Source: Carposina sasakii
Taxonomy: Eukaryota; Arthropoda; Insecta; Lepidoptera; Carposinidae
Assembly: GCA_014607495.2 (NCBI GenBank)
Contig: CP053156.1
Span: 6,200,001 to 6,264,000, forward strand
Reading direction: 5' to 3'
Length of the DNA: 64,000 nucleotides
Of the stretch, positions 11,001 to 21,110 are shown in pieces; position 1 is the first letter of the stretch, and the number at the start of each line of letters is the position of its first letter. The notes under the pieces are model-generated. The model was not told the origin of the DNA and did not search any database. It saw nothing but the letters and a program-made list of their open reading frames with translations. The translations under genes were made by a program, and so were the position numbers.

Positions 11001-11720
11001 AGAAATATTACAAGTTGAGATTTTTTTACATGATTCAATTATTTGGTAAAACTTAATTAAATTACTATTTTTAAAACTCAAGTGTCCAATGAGCTGTAAT
11101 TGCTATTTAATATAGCACAAAATTACTGCTTCTCCTAATAGTGCATTATCAGATACCTAATACATAACTGTTTATATAAAATGTTATATAATTATCTGGA
11201 ATACAGGCATGTATTAGCTGTCTAGATCTTCCGACACTTGATTTAAAACTAGTTTGTTTAGATTCACGTTGGCGTGAAATGCTGTCTATTATATTATTTT
11301 GGAATCCCTGTCATGCTGTCTATTATTATAGTCAATCTATTTTCCTTTATACATAGATACTTTTGTTTTATCATTGTTTTCCTTTTATTTAGACGTACTT
11401 TTAAATTTAATTTTGCTTTATTGTTGTTTGTTTTATTAATTCTCTTGTTTTATTCTAACTTCATCAAAACCTTTGTAAGCAAATCCCATTAACGTTATCT
11501 CAAGTAATAATACAACTTGTAACAATGGAATGTAATTCTCCCTTTTATCAAAACCACCCCAATTTAAACCCCTTTCTTCGCACTCGTAAAGGAAAATCAC
11601 TATAAACCACATCACACCAAAAGCGTTGACTTCAAAAAAGCACTGCGCACACAAATCAAATCAACTTCACTTCACTTTTTTGAAGCCATCACTTCACTAG
11701 ACTTCGAACACTCGACTCAC
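8031..11720 (-). other. Intron 1 of the PYPV-repeat gene (3690 bp)
   Basis: The donor is GTGAGT at 11720-11715. The acceptor TTTCCAG ends at 8031, with a pyrimidine-rich stretch and a TACTAAT branch-point match at 8055-8049. I saw none of the dispersed repeat families of this window inside it and no convincing exon. The open frames at 8719-9051 (minus), 10072-10413 and 11274-11492 (plus) are AT-rich and look like chance frames. A somewhat GC-richer patch near 10030-10150 has no recognisable coding content. Confidence 0.8.
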
Positions 11721-11732
11721 CGTTCTATTCAT
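11721..11732 (-). CDS. PYPV-repeat protein, exon 1 (start codon plus three codons)
   Basis: On the minus strand this reads ATG AAT AGA ACG (Met-Asn-Arg-Thr), followed at once by a consensus donor GTGAGT. Joining in phase 0 to exon 2 at 8030 creates a textbook signal peptide, which neither exon encodes alone. A first coding exon of about four codons that splits the signal peptide, followed by a long intron, is the usual architecture of insect cuticular protein genes. The TATA box about 70 bp upstream supports this start. Confidence 0.85.
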
Positions 11733-11765
11733 AATGCCTCTTGTACGGTGGCTCGAGTCGGGAAT

Positions 11766-11773
11766 CGACTGGA
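11766..11773 (-). promoter_or_regulatory. Inr-like transcription start of the PYPV-repeat gene
   Basis: TCCAGTCG on the minus strand resembles the arthropod initiator TCAGT, at the right distance from the TATA box. The start site near 11770 is inferred. Confidence 0.45.
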
Positions 11774-11797
11774 TGCAATGGATTCTGCGTGTTGTGT

Positions 11798-11804
11798 TTT
11801 TATA
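11798..11804 (-). promoter_or_regulatory. TATA box of the PYPV-repeat gene
   Basis: The minus strand reads TATAAAA. It lies 34 bp upstream of an Inr-like TCCAGT (11773-11768, A at 11770), which would give a 5' UTR of about 38 nt. Strong TATA promoters are common in developmentally pulsed cuticle genes. The DNA just upstream (11820-11930) is unusually GC-rich and may hold proximal control elements; I recognise no specific factor site in it. Confidence 0.7.
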
Positions 11805-11819
11805 GCTGTATAATCGGTA

Positions 11820-11930
11820 GGACTTTCGCCACAGCAGCCCCTCTAGGCCGCGGTGGGACTACCTCGTCAGCGCTAGTCCTTGCATTTTGACCGCTGGCTT
11901 ATACGCGGCGCACGCGCATAGGGTGATCCT
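11820..11930. promoter_or_regulatory. GC-rich promoter-proximal block
   Basis: About 110 bp much richer in G+C than the surroundings, directly upstream of the PYPV gene TATA box on its minus-strand promoter. It may hold regulatory sites; function is inferred from position only. Confidence 0.3.
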
Positions 11931-12640
11931 ATAAAAATATCTTAATTTATTTTGATTTTCGGTTTTAATCTCGTTTGTTAGGTTGATTGAGGAAGATTAG
12001 GTTTTTGTGTTGTGTACAAAAATAATTATAAGTGAATTGACGCTATTTATATCCTAGTAGTTATAGTCGTGCTCTTAAACTTTATTAAATTCGACAAAAA
12101 ATTATCAATTTTGCAAAAGTAAATAAGGTGCCTTTTTAAAATAATAATCAAACTTTTATTTATAAATAATCTATATATATTTTAATGTTACAATTTGGCG
12201 TAGTAGAATTTTGTTAAAAACGAGCTCTTTTTTTTAATAGGTATCATTATAACATAACTTTAATAAACTGTATCCCTATATAAAACAAATCATTCGCGAG
12301 CCCTTGTCAAACATTTTAATAATAATAATAATAAATCGATTTCCGGCAATAACCTTTATGTACAGTAATTACGAACTTTCCGTTCAAATCAATGTCGAAC
12401 ACAGCTTTGTTAATTTACGAGTTTGCGAGCTCTTTCTTTGTTTACACTTTTGCTTTGTTTACATAGGCGTGCTTTGTTTACAAACATAACATTACAAGAT
12501 TGAACCGGTAACTTGATTATAAGCCAAGCCTTTTTTAAAACTTATCATAACATAACATAACATACACTTTTATCCTAGTCATGTTTTTCTATGGAATGGG
12601 TCAGACACTAGCCGTATTGCGTGATAGATTCCAAAATTAT
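11931..12640. other. Unassigned intergenic DNA
   Basis: AT-rich, with a short AAT microsatellite near 12318-12335. No gene seen. Confidence 0.5.
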
Positions 12641-12870
12641 TATCATCATCATCATTATCATCAGTCTATTGCAGTCCACTGCTGGACGTAGGCCTCCCTC
12701 AGAGCACGTCACAGGACTGCCATGGGGGGTATTTGCCCATAGTCACCACGCTGGGCAGGCGGGTTGGTGACCGCAGTTGTATATTGGACTATGTTGTCAA
12801 CACGGGAGACGCTGCTGCCCACCTCCCGGAAACCCTTAATCGCGTTCTACTCTGCCGGCACCACGCGGCC
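12641..12870 (-). mobile_element. GATGAT-tailed element, copy 2
   Basis: Shows (ATC)n, then TATTGCAGTCCACTGCTGG, through CACGCTGGGCAGGCGGG to GCCGGCACCACGCGGCC. It lacks about 45 bp before the end compared with the fullest copies. Confidence 0.8.
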
Positions 12871-13036
12871 AAAATTATTATATTGAGAGTAAAAGTGTGT
12901 GTTTGTGTTGAGTTTGTATAGTGGAGTTTATCTGCATTTTGAGACGCCATGAATTTTAGTCTAAAACGTTACCTATTTAGTGATCTCTGATAACAGACTA
13001 AGGCCAACGAAGGCTACCAAAGAATAAATACATGCC

Positions 13037-13150
13037 TATACACACACAGCTGTGCTCCCTTGGGTAGGCAGAACTACAGGATTACGAAGAAGATTCTAAA
13101 GTCACGTTTTGTATAGCGGGCCAGATGTAAAAGATAAATGACAAGAAAAC
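13037..13150 (+). repeat. R300 repeat fragment (a)
   Basis: Matches the family's left part: CACACAGCTGTGCTCCC, GGTAGGCAGAACTACA, GTATAGCGGGCC...GATGTAAAAGA, then the 'gacaag' region. R300 is a non-coding dispersed repeat of about 300 bp present in many diverged pieces here. Confidence 0.6.
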
Positions 13151-13336
13151 GTTATTGGACAAAATTGGATTTTGAGACAAAAAAAATATTTATTTTGGAA
13201 TTTAGGATAGGTACTACAGAATTAAGGCCGTAATTTTTTCTAATCCAAAATCGTTTTCAACCTCGGTCTAAGAACAAGTAACTTCTATTTATTCGAGTGT
13301 ATGGAAGTTTATACATACATACATACATATAATCAC

Positions 13337-13533
13337 GCCGATAAAACCACATGGTGCCACTTCTGACCAATTTTGAGGGTTAAAATGTAAAAGTTCGGTG
13401 AGTAGTGACAGGTGGTCAGCCCATCGCCTACAAAACACCAAGACCCTCTTGTCCTTCTACTGACTTGTACAGTATGCCCAGGAAGAGAAGCAGCTGTAGT
13501 ATTATACGTTTTTTTTTACTCCCAGAGCAGCAT
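13337..13533 (+). repeat. ~200-bp dispersed repeat T, copy 1
   Basis: Nearly identical to 18548-18767: ACATGGTGCCACTTCTGAC, GTAGTGACAGGTGGTCAG, ACTGACTTGTACAGTATGCC, ending at CCCAGAGCAGCATAGAAG. It is preceded by CATA microsatellite (13313-13328). The 73-codon frame over it is not a gene. Confidence 0.7.
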
Positions 13534-13552
13534 AGAAGCTTATATGTATAGG

Positions 13553-13577
13553 TATTTATTTATTTATTTATTTATTT
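13553..13577. repeat. TATT microsatellite
   Basis: About six copies of the tetranucleotide in a row. Confidence 0.8.
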
Positions 13578-13726
13578 GGTATTTATATTTCTTCTCACAA
13601 CGGCTTGTCGCATTTGAGCTTGAAGTATCATGAGATTTGTCTTTATTCGTGAGACCCGTTAGAAGTATTGGTTCAGAATTTTTAAACAGTCGGCTTATTT
13701 ATTTAAGTAATTGAGGTTATTAAGTC

Positions 13727-13760
13727 AGTGATTCCCAAACTGTGGGTGACGGCGGCCCTT
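13727..13760. mobile_element. hAT-like terminal fragment
   Basis: CAGTGATTCCCAAACTGTGG resembles the terminal repeats of hAT-type elements. No matching other end was seen, so this is a remnant. Confidence 0.35.
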
Positions 13761-13976
13761 TAGTGTCATTTACTATATCTATATTGGTGTCAATTTTAAT
13801 TATCTGCATTTATAACTAGGTAAACATAAACTTAGAGTAAGTGCCCATAAAAAATCCAATATAATTGACTGTCAATTTAGATTCAGGTCTATATTAAACA
13901 GTTTTGTGTGGGAGTCTAATTAAGTTCACTTAACTGCGGTGAAATAACTTAAAATACATGTCATAGGGTCCATTAA

Positions 13977-14187
13977 AGGCTCGAGCACACCGGAAGCGTA
14001 TGCGTGCACGTAAGCGTAGACGTACACGTACCTCTGATTTTAATGTATGGAACTGTCACCGCTTGACGTCTACGCTTACGTCTACGCATACGCATCCGGT
14101 CTGCCCGTGCCTATACAGTTCCATAAATCAGAGGTACGTGTACGTCTACGCTTACGTGCACGCATACGCATCCGGTGTGCTCGAGCC
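13977..14187. mobile_element. MITE-F: CpG-rich foldback element
   Basis: The ends AGGCTCGAGCACACCGGA and TCCGGTGTGCTCGAGCC are inverted. Arms of about 75 bp are built of permuted ACGT-rich words (GCGTATGCGTGCACGTAAGC). TTAA lies at both flanks (13973-13976 and 14188-14191), suggesting piggyBac-type insertion. Non-coding. Confidence 0.65.
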
Positions 14188-14199
14188 TTAAAAGCGAAA

Positions 14200-16180
14200 C
14201 GAAAATACCATACCTAATCTATATTTTTCGCTTCACTCATACATACCATGGCTTGTTCATACCTGGAGTTATATCTTATAAGGTAAATAAGAAGGCATTT
14301 GTCATCTGTTGGAAAATATACGCGCAATCGATCATTTTCATGTTTTATTTGCATTTCTTTGGTGGCCTCTGTTTATCCTGACTTACAGGCGTTGCTGTGG
14401 CGGTAATGTCGGTACAAAAAAATATCTGTAGACACCTATAAATAATGCATCAATACAATTAACTTACATACATACATAAGAATTTCCCGTTTAAGTTTAG
14501 GATTGGCATAACGAAATTCAAGTAGTTAAATTAGACACGCTCTCAGTGGTGCTTGTACCTTACTATCTGATCAATACTACGAGTATTTCCGAGTATCGGT
14601 TATAGTAAAGCACCATACCAGTACTAGATTTTGCAGTAAAATATTTTAGCATTTAAGCTTGTTGCACCTATGCATCTATATTCTTTGGATCATTCGATAT
14701 TAAAATGCTTGTAGATGGGTAGCGTAATTAGGCAAATTAAAATTTTGTCCACAATTAATATAATATTAATTTTACCTTGACTGTATTGTAAATCACTTCC
14801 TAATCATGATTTTTTCCATTGACTCACTGAAGTTTTGAGGAAACAAGTGATCATATTAATATGGGTATACAGAAATTTTAACGCAGCCCTATAAAATATC
14901 ACACATGTCAATCAATTTTAAAAATACAAGAGTCTTTATCGTAATAAACCATTAAAAACTCAACGGCCTTTCCGAAAGTTAATTTTCGTGTTAAAATACA
15001 AGAAGGCAAGAATTAAGGCGGAGCAATTTCAATATTCTCTGCAAATACGAGATGAAAGTAATTTTCAAACAGAACTCGCTAGTTACTAGTTAGTCTACTG
15101 ACTATATTGACCACTTTTATAATCTCTACTACATTGTACTGTCAAGTGAAATCTGTAATTATGTATACTTTTGAAAGGTGTAGATGATCACAAAATATGC
15201 TGCCAACTGCTTTGGAAGCCTTTACTATTATAAATGATGTTTAATCTAGATATCTAGCAAATTTCATGAAAAACCGTTTAGTAGTTTTTTACGTGGATGA
15301 GTAATAAACATACATACATACGTGTGGGTGATGAACACTTATTTTGGTAGGATTTCTATGATGGTGGGTGGTAGAGACGTAAAAGCAGAGTTACTTTTAC
15401 CTATACATTAGTAATATGAGTCAGGTTTTTTCTTTCTTGTGACAATTCCACATTAATCTAGTCTCCGTTCTTAAGTTTAATTCAGGAAACTGTATTTTTT
15501 TCTTCCGTTGCCAATATAGGTACTGGTCGAAACTCGGTCCTTGGTCGACACGCGGAAATAAAACTTTTGTGATTGTCAATAAAAATAGACAATAAACTAA
15601 AAATAAAATACTTAAAACCTAGACGACTAGATTCCTGAATTATGTTCAGGTTTTCTCACGGAAATAATTATTTTGTTTGTAACTACTAATTGGTTGAGCT
15701 TTTAATACATTTTTAAAGACTGTTTATGTTTTTAAAACATAACATTTTTTATTGGTTCCTAAATTTTCACGAATAAAGGTCGATTAAATTTAATTGCTCG
15801 TAAATCGAAATTATCTAAACATTAACTATAATCCTACAGATTTAATTTAATCCTGAAATGACCCAAATATAAAATTATAGGCAAAAATGTTGCACAGATA
15901 AATGATGATTATCGTAGATAATCAACCAGCAATTAATTTATTGATAATTGTAGGGTAACGAATTTAAATGCAAATCTAAGTCTACTTTTATACCATGTAG
16001 GTACCTACTTTCTTTATATATGAATCATAGTTTTACATTGACAGGAGACATTTTACGAAGTTTGATTATTCACTCTATTTTTTTATGCAAAACGTTGCTA
16101 TAGGATGTCGTCCACAATCCTGCAGTCCTAACTACCTCTTTTTGGGATTACAACCATGGGTTTATTATATTGTATACGTT
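14200..16180. other. Unassigned intergenic DNA
   Basis: Mostly AT-rich. A short repeat tail near 15260-15330 (a family S-like 'accgtttagtagttttt' segment with CATA repeats) is all I could identify. Confidence 0.45.
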
Positions 16181-16183
16181 GTT

Positions 16184-16445
16184 GGCCGCCTGGTGCCGGC
16201 AGAGTAGAATTCATACCACCCCATGTCTACCCGTGGGTATAGTACAATGCGATTAAGGGTTTCCGGGAGGTGGGCAGCAGCGCCTCCCGTGTTGACAACA
16301 TAGTCCAAAATACAAACTGCGGTCACCAACCCGCCTGCCCAGCGTGGTGACTATGGGCAAATACCCCCCATGGCAGTCTTGTGGCGTGCCCCGGGGGAGG
16401 CCTACGTCCAGCAGTGGACTGTAATAGGCTGATGATGATGATGAT
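16184..16445 (+). mobile_element. GATGAT-tailed element, copy 3 (near full length)
   Basis: This is the only copy in forward orientation. It starts GGCCGCCTGGTGCCGGCAGA, includes GCGATTAAGGGTTTCCGGGA, and ends GGGGGAGGCCTACGTCCAGC ... GATGATGATGATGAT. The last ~45 bp match the 3' end of the RTE LINE fragments (for example 42026-42085), the usual sign of a short element mobilised by a LINE. Confidence 0.8.
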
Positions 16446-16459
16446 ACGATGATACTAAC

Positions 16460-16640
16460 GTGCTGATACTTCACTAGAATACATCAGATGCATCTCCTTC
16501 GACTAAGGAACCTCGAACATACTCTCAGGCGATAAGCTAGCAACTTGTCACTGATCATTAACATCTATCCCCGCTTAACGTGGCTGTGGGCTCTCCTTTG
16601 TGATTTTGCAGTTCTACACAGAGAATACAACCATGTATAT
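16460..16640 (-). repeat. R300 repeat (b)
   Basis: Inverted copy containing TTCACTAGAATACATCAG, GCAACTTGTCACTGATC, AACGTGGCTGTGGG and the end ACAACCATGTATAT. It directly follows the GATGAT-tailed element. Confidence 0.65.
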
Positions 16641-16702
16641 ATGTACCTATGAATACCTATGTATATATGTAAGTAACCTACCTAACTAAATATGATTTCA
16701 AA

Positions 16703-16970
16703 GGGGTCATCCATAAATTACGTCACACGAATTTCATGATTTTTCGCCCCTCCACCGCTCCTTGTCACAGCTGGTCACATTTTTGAGACCCCCCCTCTCT
16801 AGTATGACGTCACATTTAGCTTTTTTTTGCAAATTTATATTTAGAGATTATTGAATGAAAATGTGACGTCACGAAATTTAGGACCCCTCCCACCCCCTTG
16901 TCACACAATGTCACAGTTTGACGACCCCCTCCCTCCCCCTTAACCTGTAACGTAATATACGGATGGCCCC
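16703..16970. mobile_element. MITE-G
   Basis: Imperfect inverted ends GGGGTCATCCATAAATTACG and CGTAATATACGGATGGCCCC. The inside has paired C-rich and TGACGTCAC words. Non-coding. Confidence 0.65.
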
Positions 16971-17351
16971 AAAGCACCTTTTATATAGAGTTTCAAACAA
17001 TAGTATAACCAGAAATGAGTTAAGACAAAAATCTAAAATCACCCACATTAATTAAAAACGCTGTACAAACTTAACAGTAGTAGGTACTTAGTTCACCGTA
17101 ATTACCAACCTATCTGCGAGTTATTAATAATGACATTTACACGTAATAACACCTAATCTTACAGCTATAAGAGTCAAGGTCGCGAGGCGGACTCTTGAAC
17201 TTGGTTACACAACCTTTCTAATACGGTGTTGCTATAAAAAGAACGCTTAAAATAGTCTTAATAAAAAAATCGTACTTTTTGTTATTTACTGGAGATGTTA
17301 AAGCTAGATTGCCATTGAAGAGATGAAAATTATTTAAATGAATCACCAATC

Positions 17352-17539
17352 GGCTCCCTGATTAAGTAAAAGCAATAGCAAAACCGAAGCAAAGCGATAG
17401 CGAAAATTGTACAATATTCGCCTTGAAACGTCAAAGTTCCATTGAAATTCATTTTACGTAATACGAGTTTGACAGCAATCAGCGATTTTTGTACAATTTT
17501 CGCTATCGCTTTACTTTTGCTAGTTAGGTAATAAGGGGG
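17352..17539. mobile_element. MITE-H, foldback element
   Basis: The arms around AAGCGATAGCGAAAATTGTA and its reverse complement (17390s and 17490s) form a hairpin. The outer right end, GCTAGTTAGGTAATAAGGGG, recurs at 58468 and 59328. Confidence 0.6.
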
Positions 17540-17544
17540 CGGAT

Positions 17545-17690
17545 ATTATCTCAAGCGATTAGCTAGGAACTTGCCACTGAATATTTACAACTGTCCCCTA
17601 TATGCTAAATGTGGCTATGGATCTCCCTTATGATCGTGCAGGACTAGCAACCCCATTCCGGGAACACAGCCGTGTCTTTTGTGTGCATGA
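17545..17690 (-). repeat. R300 repeat (c)
   Basis: Inverted copy with TAGCTAGGAACTTGCCACTG, AATGTGGCTATGGATCTCCC and CATTCCGGGAACACAGCCGT. Confidence 0.65.
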
Positions 17691-17934
17691 ATGATCCAAA
17701 TTCTGCTTTTCTTCAATGTGATCTTATTGGTCTCTAAGATACGTAAAATCACGTCTTTTTCACGGAGGAGTAGGGAGAGATCACGGACCATCATTTGCTA
17801 CGGTACACTTCTTTCGCTTCATCGACCTTAATGATATTCTTCACTTTCTACGCTTTAGTGTACTCTTGACCACTCTCTTGATCTAAGATTTACTTTGAAG
17901 AAAAAATTTTCTTCATGGTTAACATACTCGTTAC

Positions 17935-18018
17935 TCAGCCTATTGCAGTCCACTATGGGCGTAGGCCTCCCTAAGGGCACGCCACAAGTGTTTCCTGCCA
18001 CAGGGTGTGTGCCCTTAA
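17935..18018 (-). mobile_element. GATGAT-tailed element, copy 4 (tail only)
   Basis: CAGCCTATTGCAGTCCACTA through to the CCACAGGGTGTGTGCCC region, about 84 bp. Confidence 0.65.
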
Positions 18019-18547
18019 TGTTTACCTAAAACCTTAGTAAAACATGAAACATGTGCTTCATAAATTCAACTACGAAATAAATTCAACGTTTAATACCATA
18101 GATTAACGTCAAAATCATGCCCGGCGTTATAATAAATTTCCGTTAAGTTGGCAACCATGTAGGGACTGACTTGATACGACATTTTGTTTCGAAACTGTCA
18201 CGTCTGATGAAGACCTTCATTTTAATGAACGGCTACATTAATATTCATACTGCCGTGTATTTTAATCCTTTGAACTAAATTTGTTAACCCCGTCACTCAA
18301 TAAAATTAATTTGTTCACTAGTAGCGACGCACGATTTTATCTGTGTGTACTATAGAGTTCCCGCTTTTCCCATTCCTGTGGGAATTTCAGGAAATCCTTT
18401 CTCATCTGATGCCTACATCATACATAGAATAGAACACGCCCTCTTTTGAGGTCTCATAAGATCAGCTTAACACCTTTATCTACCTATATAAAAGCTTATT
18501 AATACATACATATAGGTACATACGCCTTTATCCCTTACGATGTAGGC
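18019..18547. other. Unassigned intergenic DNA
   Basis: No gene-like frame. Part of 18355-18475 looks like another degraded dispersed repeat (similar words near 57290-57330). Confidence 0.4.
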
Positions 18548-18767
18548 AGAGCTCCAAGGGCCGATAGAATCACATGGTGCCACTTCTGACTAATTTTGAG
18601 GGAATAGTTGAGATGTACAAGTTCGGTTAGTAGTGACAGGTGGTCAGTCCATCGCCTACAAAACACCAGGACCCTCTTGTTCCTCTACTGACTTGTACAG
18701 TATGCCCGGGAAGAGAAGCAGCTGTAGTATTATACGTTTTCTTTTACTCCCAGAGCAGCATAGAAGA
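18548..18767 (+). repeat. ~200-bp dispersed repeat T, copy 2
   Basis: Same sequence as 13337-13533 over its length, with a few substitutions and small indels. Confidence 0.7.
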
Positions 18768-18903
18768 AGAAGAAATATTAAATAAGAACATAATCATATT
18801 ATACATATAAGCTTATTTATATATAATCCTTTTGTTGCTCTGTATTATATTAAAATAAGAAGGTACATATTATTACAATAATATGTCCTGTGCTATAATA
18901 TTA

Positions 18904-19003
18904 ATGATGCGAGGCTTCACTATAATACAATAGAATAAAATATTTCATCAGTTAGTTTTGCCGCATCTCCTTACATTACCAACCGTGCATGTCACAAGAG
19001 TCG
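18904..19003 (-). repeat. R300 repeat (d), left part, interrupted by a LINE
   Basis: Contains GCGAGGCTTCACTATAATAC and CGCATCTCCTTACATTACC up to GTCACAAGAGTC. The family continues at 19349 on the far side of the LINE fragment. Confidence 0.6.
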
Positions 19004-19346
19004 ACGGCGACGAAAGTAAGAAACAATACCATGAACGTGGGGCGGGGCTTCATTCTCAGCCGCATCTACCACCGGACGACCAGGGAAACGTCAAGGCGAC
19101 ACCGGTTCACAGTTGAAGTGCCGAAAACTCGTACTAAGCGTTTTGCTTCTACATTCATAGTGCGAACGGCCAAGCTGTGGAACTCCCTGCCTGTATCCCT
19201 GTTCCCCATGAACTATAATCTTGCGGTCTTCAAGTCGAGAGTGAACCGGTTTCTTTTAGGCAAGCGCGCTCCATCTTAGACTGCAACGGTGCTTACCATC
19301 AGGCGCGTTGTGGTCAAGCGTAAGCCTATATAATATTAAAAAAAGC
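19003..19346 (+). mobile_element. Jockey/CR1-like LINE, 5'-truncated, C-terminal ORF end and 3' UTR
   Basis: The open frame (to 19279) ends in a typical C-terminus of non-LTR reverse-transcriptase proteins: RTKRFASTFIVRTAKLWNSL and FKSRVNRFLLGKRAPS. A short 3' UTR (GGTGCTTACCATCAGGCGCG) and an A-run near 19338-19344 follow. The apparent ATG at 18989 lies in the interrupted R300 repeat, so it is not a real start. No RT or endonuclease domain remains. Confidence 0.75.
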
Positions 19347-19460
19347 AATAATCTAGCAACTTGTGACTGATCTTTAACATCTGGCTGCGGGGTCTCCTTT
19401 ATGATCGTGCAATTCTAGCTATCCTATTTCGGAAACTCAGCCGTGTCTATGTGTGTGTGC
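19347..19460 (-). repeat. R300 repeat (e), right part
   Basis: Resumes the R300 consensus with TAGCAACTTGTGACTGATC, then TTTCGGAAACTCAGCCGTGT. Confidence 0.6.
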
Positions 19461-19929
19461 TATTTACTTAATTATTTATTACACACATACCTACTACATT
19501 AGTCGTCCGTGTTATTACACTGCAGTTGTAAACACATCCATTCATGTGTCGGCAAAAATTTGAGCTTATTACCACTCACGCCATTACCGTTAGACATAGA
19601 CCGAGCGCTCTAGAACATTTTACGACCTAGGTAAAATAACTGATCTACCATTTCTCTAGAACATTTTAATAGATAGATACACTGACCACCTTGTCGTAGT
19701 TAACAGAGCTATTAACCATGATAATAATGTAATTTTTCTTCTTTTAATACCACGATTATGTCGTATAATAAGTCCCGCGTAACTCTTAAATTCGTGATTT
19801 ATATTTTGTTATATTTTAACCTCTATTCGATTGAACCATCGTAATAAAAAACTAAATAACACGATAACTTCAATTGAAAAGCTGCAAAAATTCATAAATA
19901 ATAAACGCATTAAATAATTTTCTTTTACT
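19461..19929. other. Unassigned intergenic DNA
   Basis: AT-rich; no gene or nameable repeat. Confidence 0.45.
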
Positions 19930-20012
19930 ATGCTATGCTAAGCATGGTTGTTGTCTCTCCTTCATGATTCTGCACTTGTGTCCACCACAGTTTGGGAACA
20001 TAGCCGTGTAGT
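19930..20012 (-). repeat. R300 fragment (f)
   Basis: CATGGTTGTTGTCTCTCCTT and TTTGGGAACATAGCCGTGTA match the terminal part of the family. Confidence 0.5.
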
Positions 20013-20696
20013 ATTTTTGATTTCGAAATTACACGACGTTCAAAGTTTGGTCCCAACTACGCGGTATTAATGGCACGAGTACCTACCTATTATCTATACG
20101 TATATTAAACTTCTACATATAAATAATTAAGAGCTCTCGCTCTACGACAGCGCGTTATTTTGTGCGTGCAACGAGCGAGCCTTCAAAACAAAGGCCGATA
20201 ATTGTAGAAGCCATTAGAGCCTGTGAAATTATGTAAAAGCAGGCCTTTTCGTACCAAGGCTGGTTTTGCAAGTGTTTTAATATGTTTAAAGCAAACATAT
20301 ATAATTTTATTTACAAATTTTCATGTAGGTGTGTTTATTAGTATGTAGGATATAGTTAGGTATTATAAAGAAAAAAAACACCTAAAAATATGTTATTATA
20401 ATCAACACTCCCTTACCTTTCTCGAAGGCCTGTCCAAGTTTATTTACAACGGCCATAAAATGTTAATACTCAGTTGATTAGCATTCGAGAAAAGGGCGAT
20501 GAAATAATATATTAAACCTAATACCTGCTTTCAACTTCACAAGAAGGTAAAGTTTCCTCGATGCGTATGTCGGCCATGTTGTAAAATCCGTCGTTCAACT
20601 AACCGACTCTCAGGCAGATTTATTTCGATATCAATATTATCACTAAATCACTAAAGTAAGGAGTATGCCCATTGATACCATCATACATATGATGAT
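20013..20696. other. Unassigned intergenic DNA
   Basis: No supported gene or nameable repeat. Confidence 0.45.
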
Positions 20697-20913
20697 GATC
20701 TTCGACCGTATTTCAGGCAGGGCGACCAATCTCTACGGAGATTGGCCATGTACGCAGGAGATAATATAGTGCACAAGTGTGTGCGCAAACACAGATGCAC
20801 TCTCTATTCCGTAACTCTCATAGTCCGATGGGACGGAAAGCCGACTCGACCGGAGAAAGATCAGGCGCAGGACCAACGGTTTTACGTTCTTTTCGAGGCA
20901 CGAGCTACCATAT
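20697..20913 (+). repeat. Dispersed repeat U, copy 1
   Basis: About 215 bp shared with 63529-63752 in the opposite orientation (CAATCTCTACGGAGATTGGC, GGACGGAAAGCCGACTCGAC, CAGGCGCAGGACCAACGGTT). Short frames over it (64 and 76 codons in the two copies) share sequence only because the DNA repeats; there is no stop-free constraint beyond it. Confidence 0.7.
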
Positions 20914-20935
20914 CTTACATATACAGTTGGTTATA

Positions 20936-21110
20936 ATCCTGAAATAAGAGTAGCCAGAACTGCAAGATTGATAAGGAAACCCAGACAGCCACGTTTAGTA
21001 TAGCCGGGACTTAAAGACTGAGAGTATACCTCTGAGTTCCTTTCTCAACTCTTACGACATGCACGAAAGGAGATGCGGCTGATGTAGCCTAATGAAGCCT
21101 CGCATCAACA
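20936..21110 (+). repeat. R300 repeat (g)
   Basis: Forward copy: GTAGCCAGAACTGCAAGATT, ACGTTTAGTATAGCCGGGAC, CTCTTACGACATGCACGAAA, GATGCGGCTGATGTAGCC. Confidence 0.65.

Noticed and set aside
13337..13533. Gene from the 73-codon frame
   Set aside because: The same ~200 bp recurs at 18548-18767 with indels that break the frame, so it is a repeat.
20742..20936. Conserved small protein (similar frames at 20742-20936 and 63532-63762)
   Set aside because: Similarity follows from DNA repeat U itself; indels between the copies shift the frame and there is no common start or stop.
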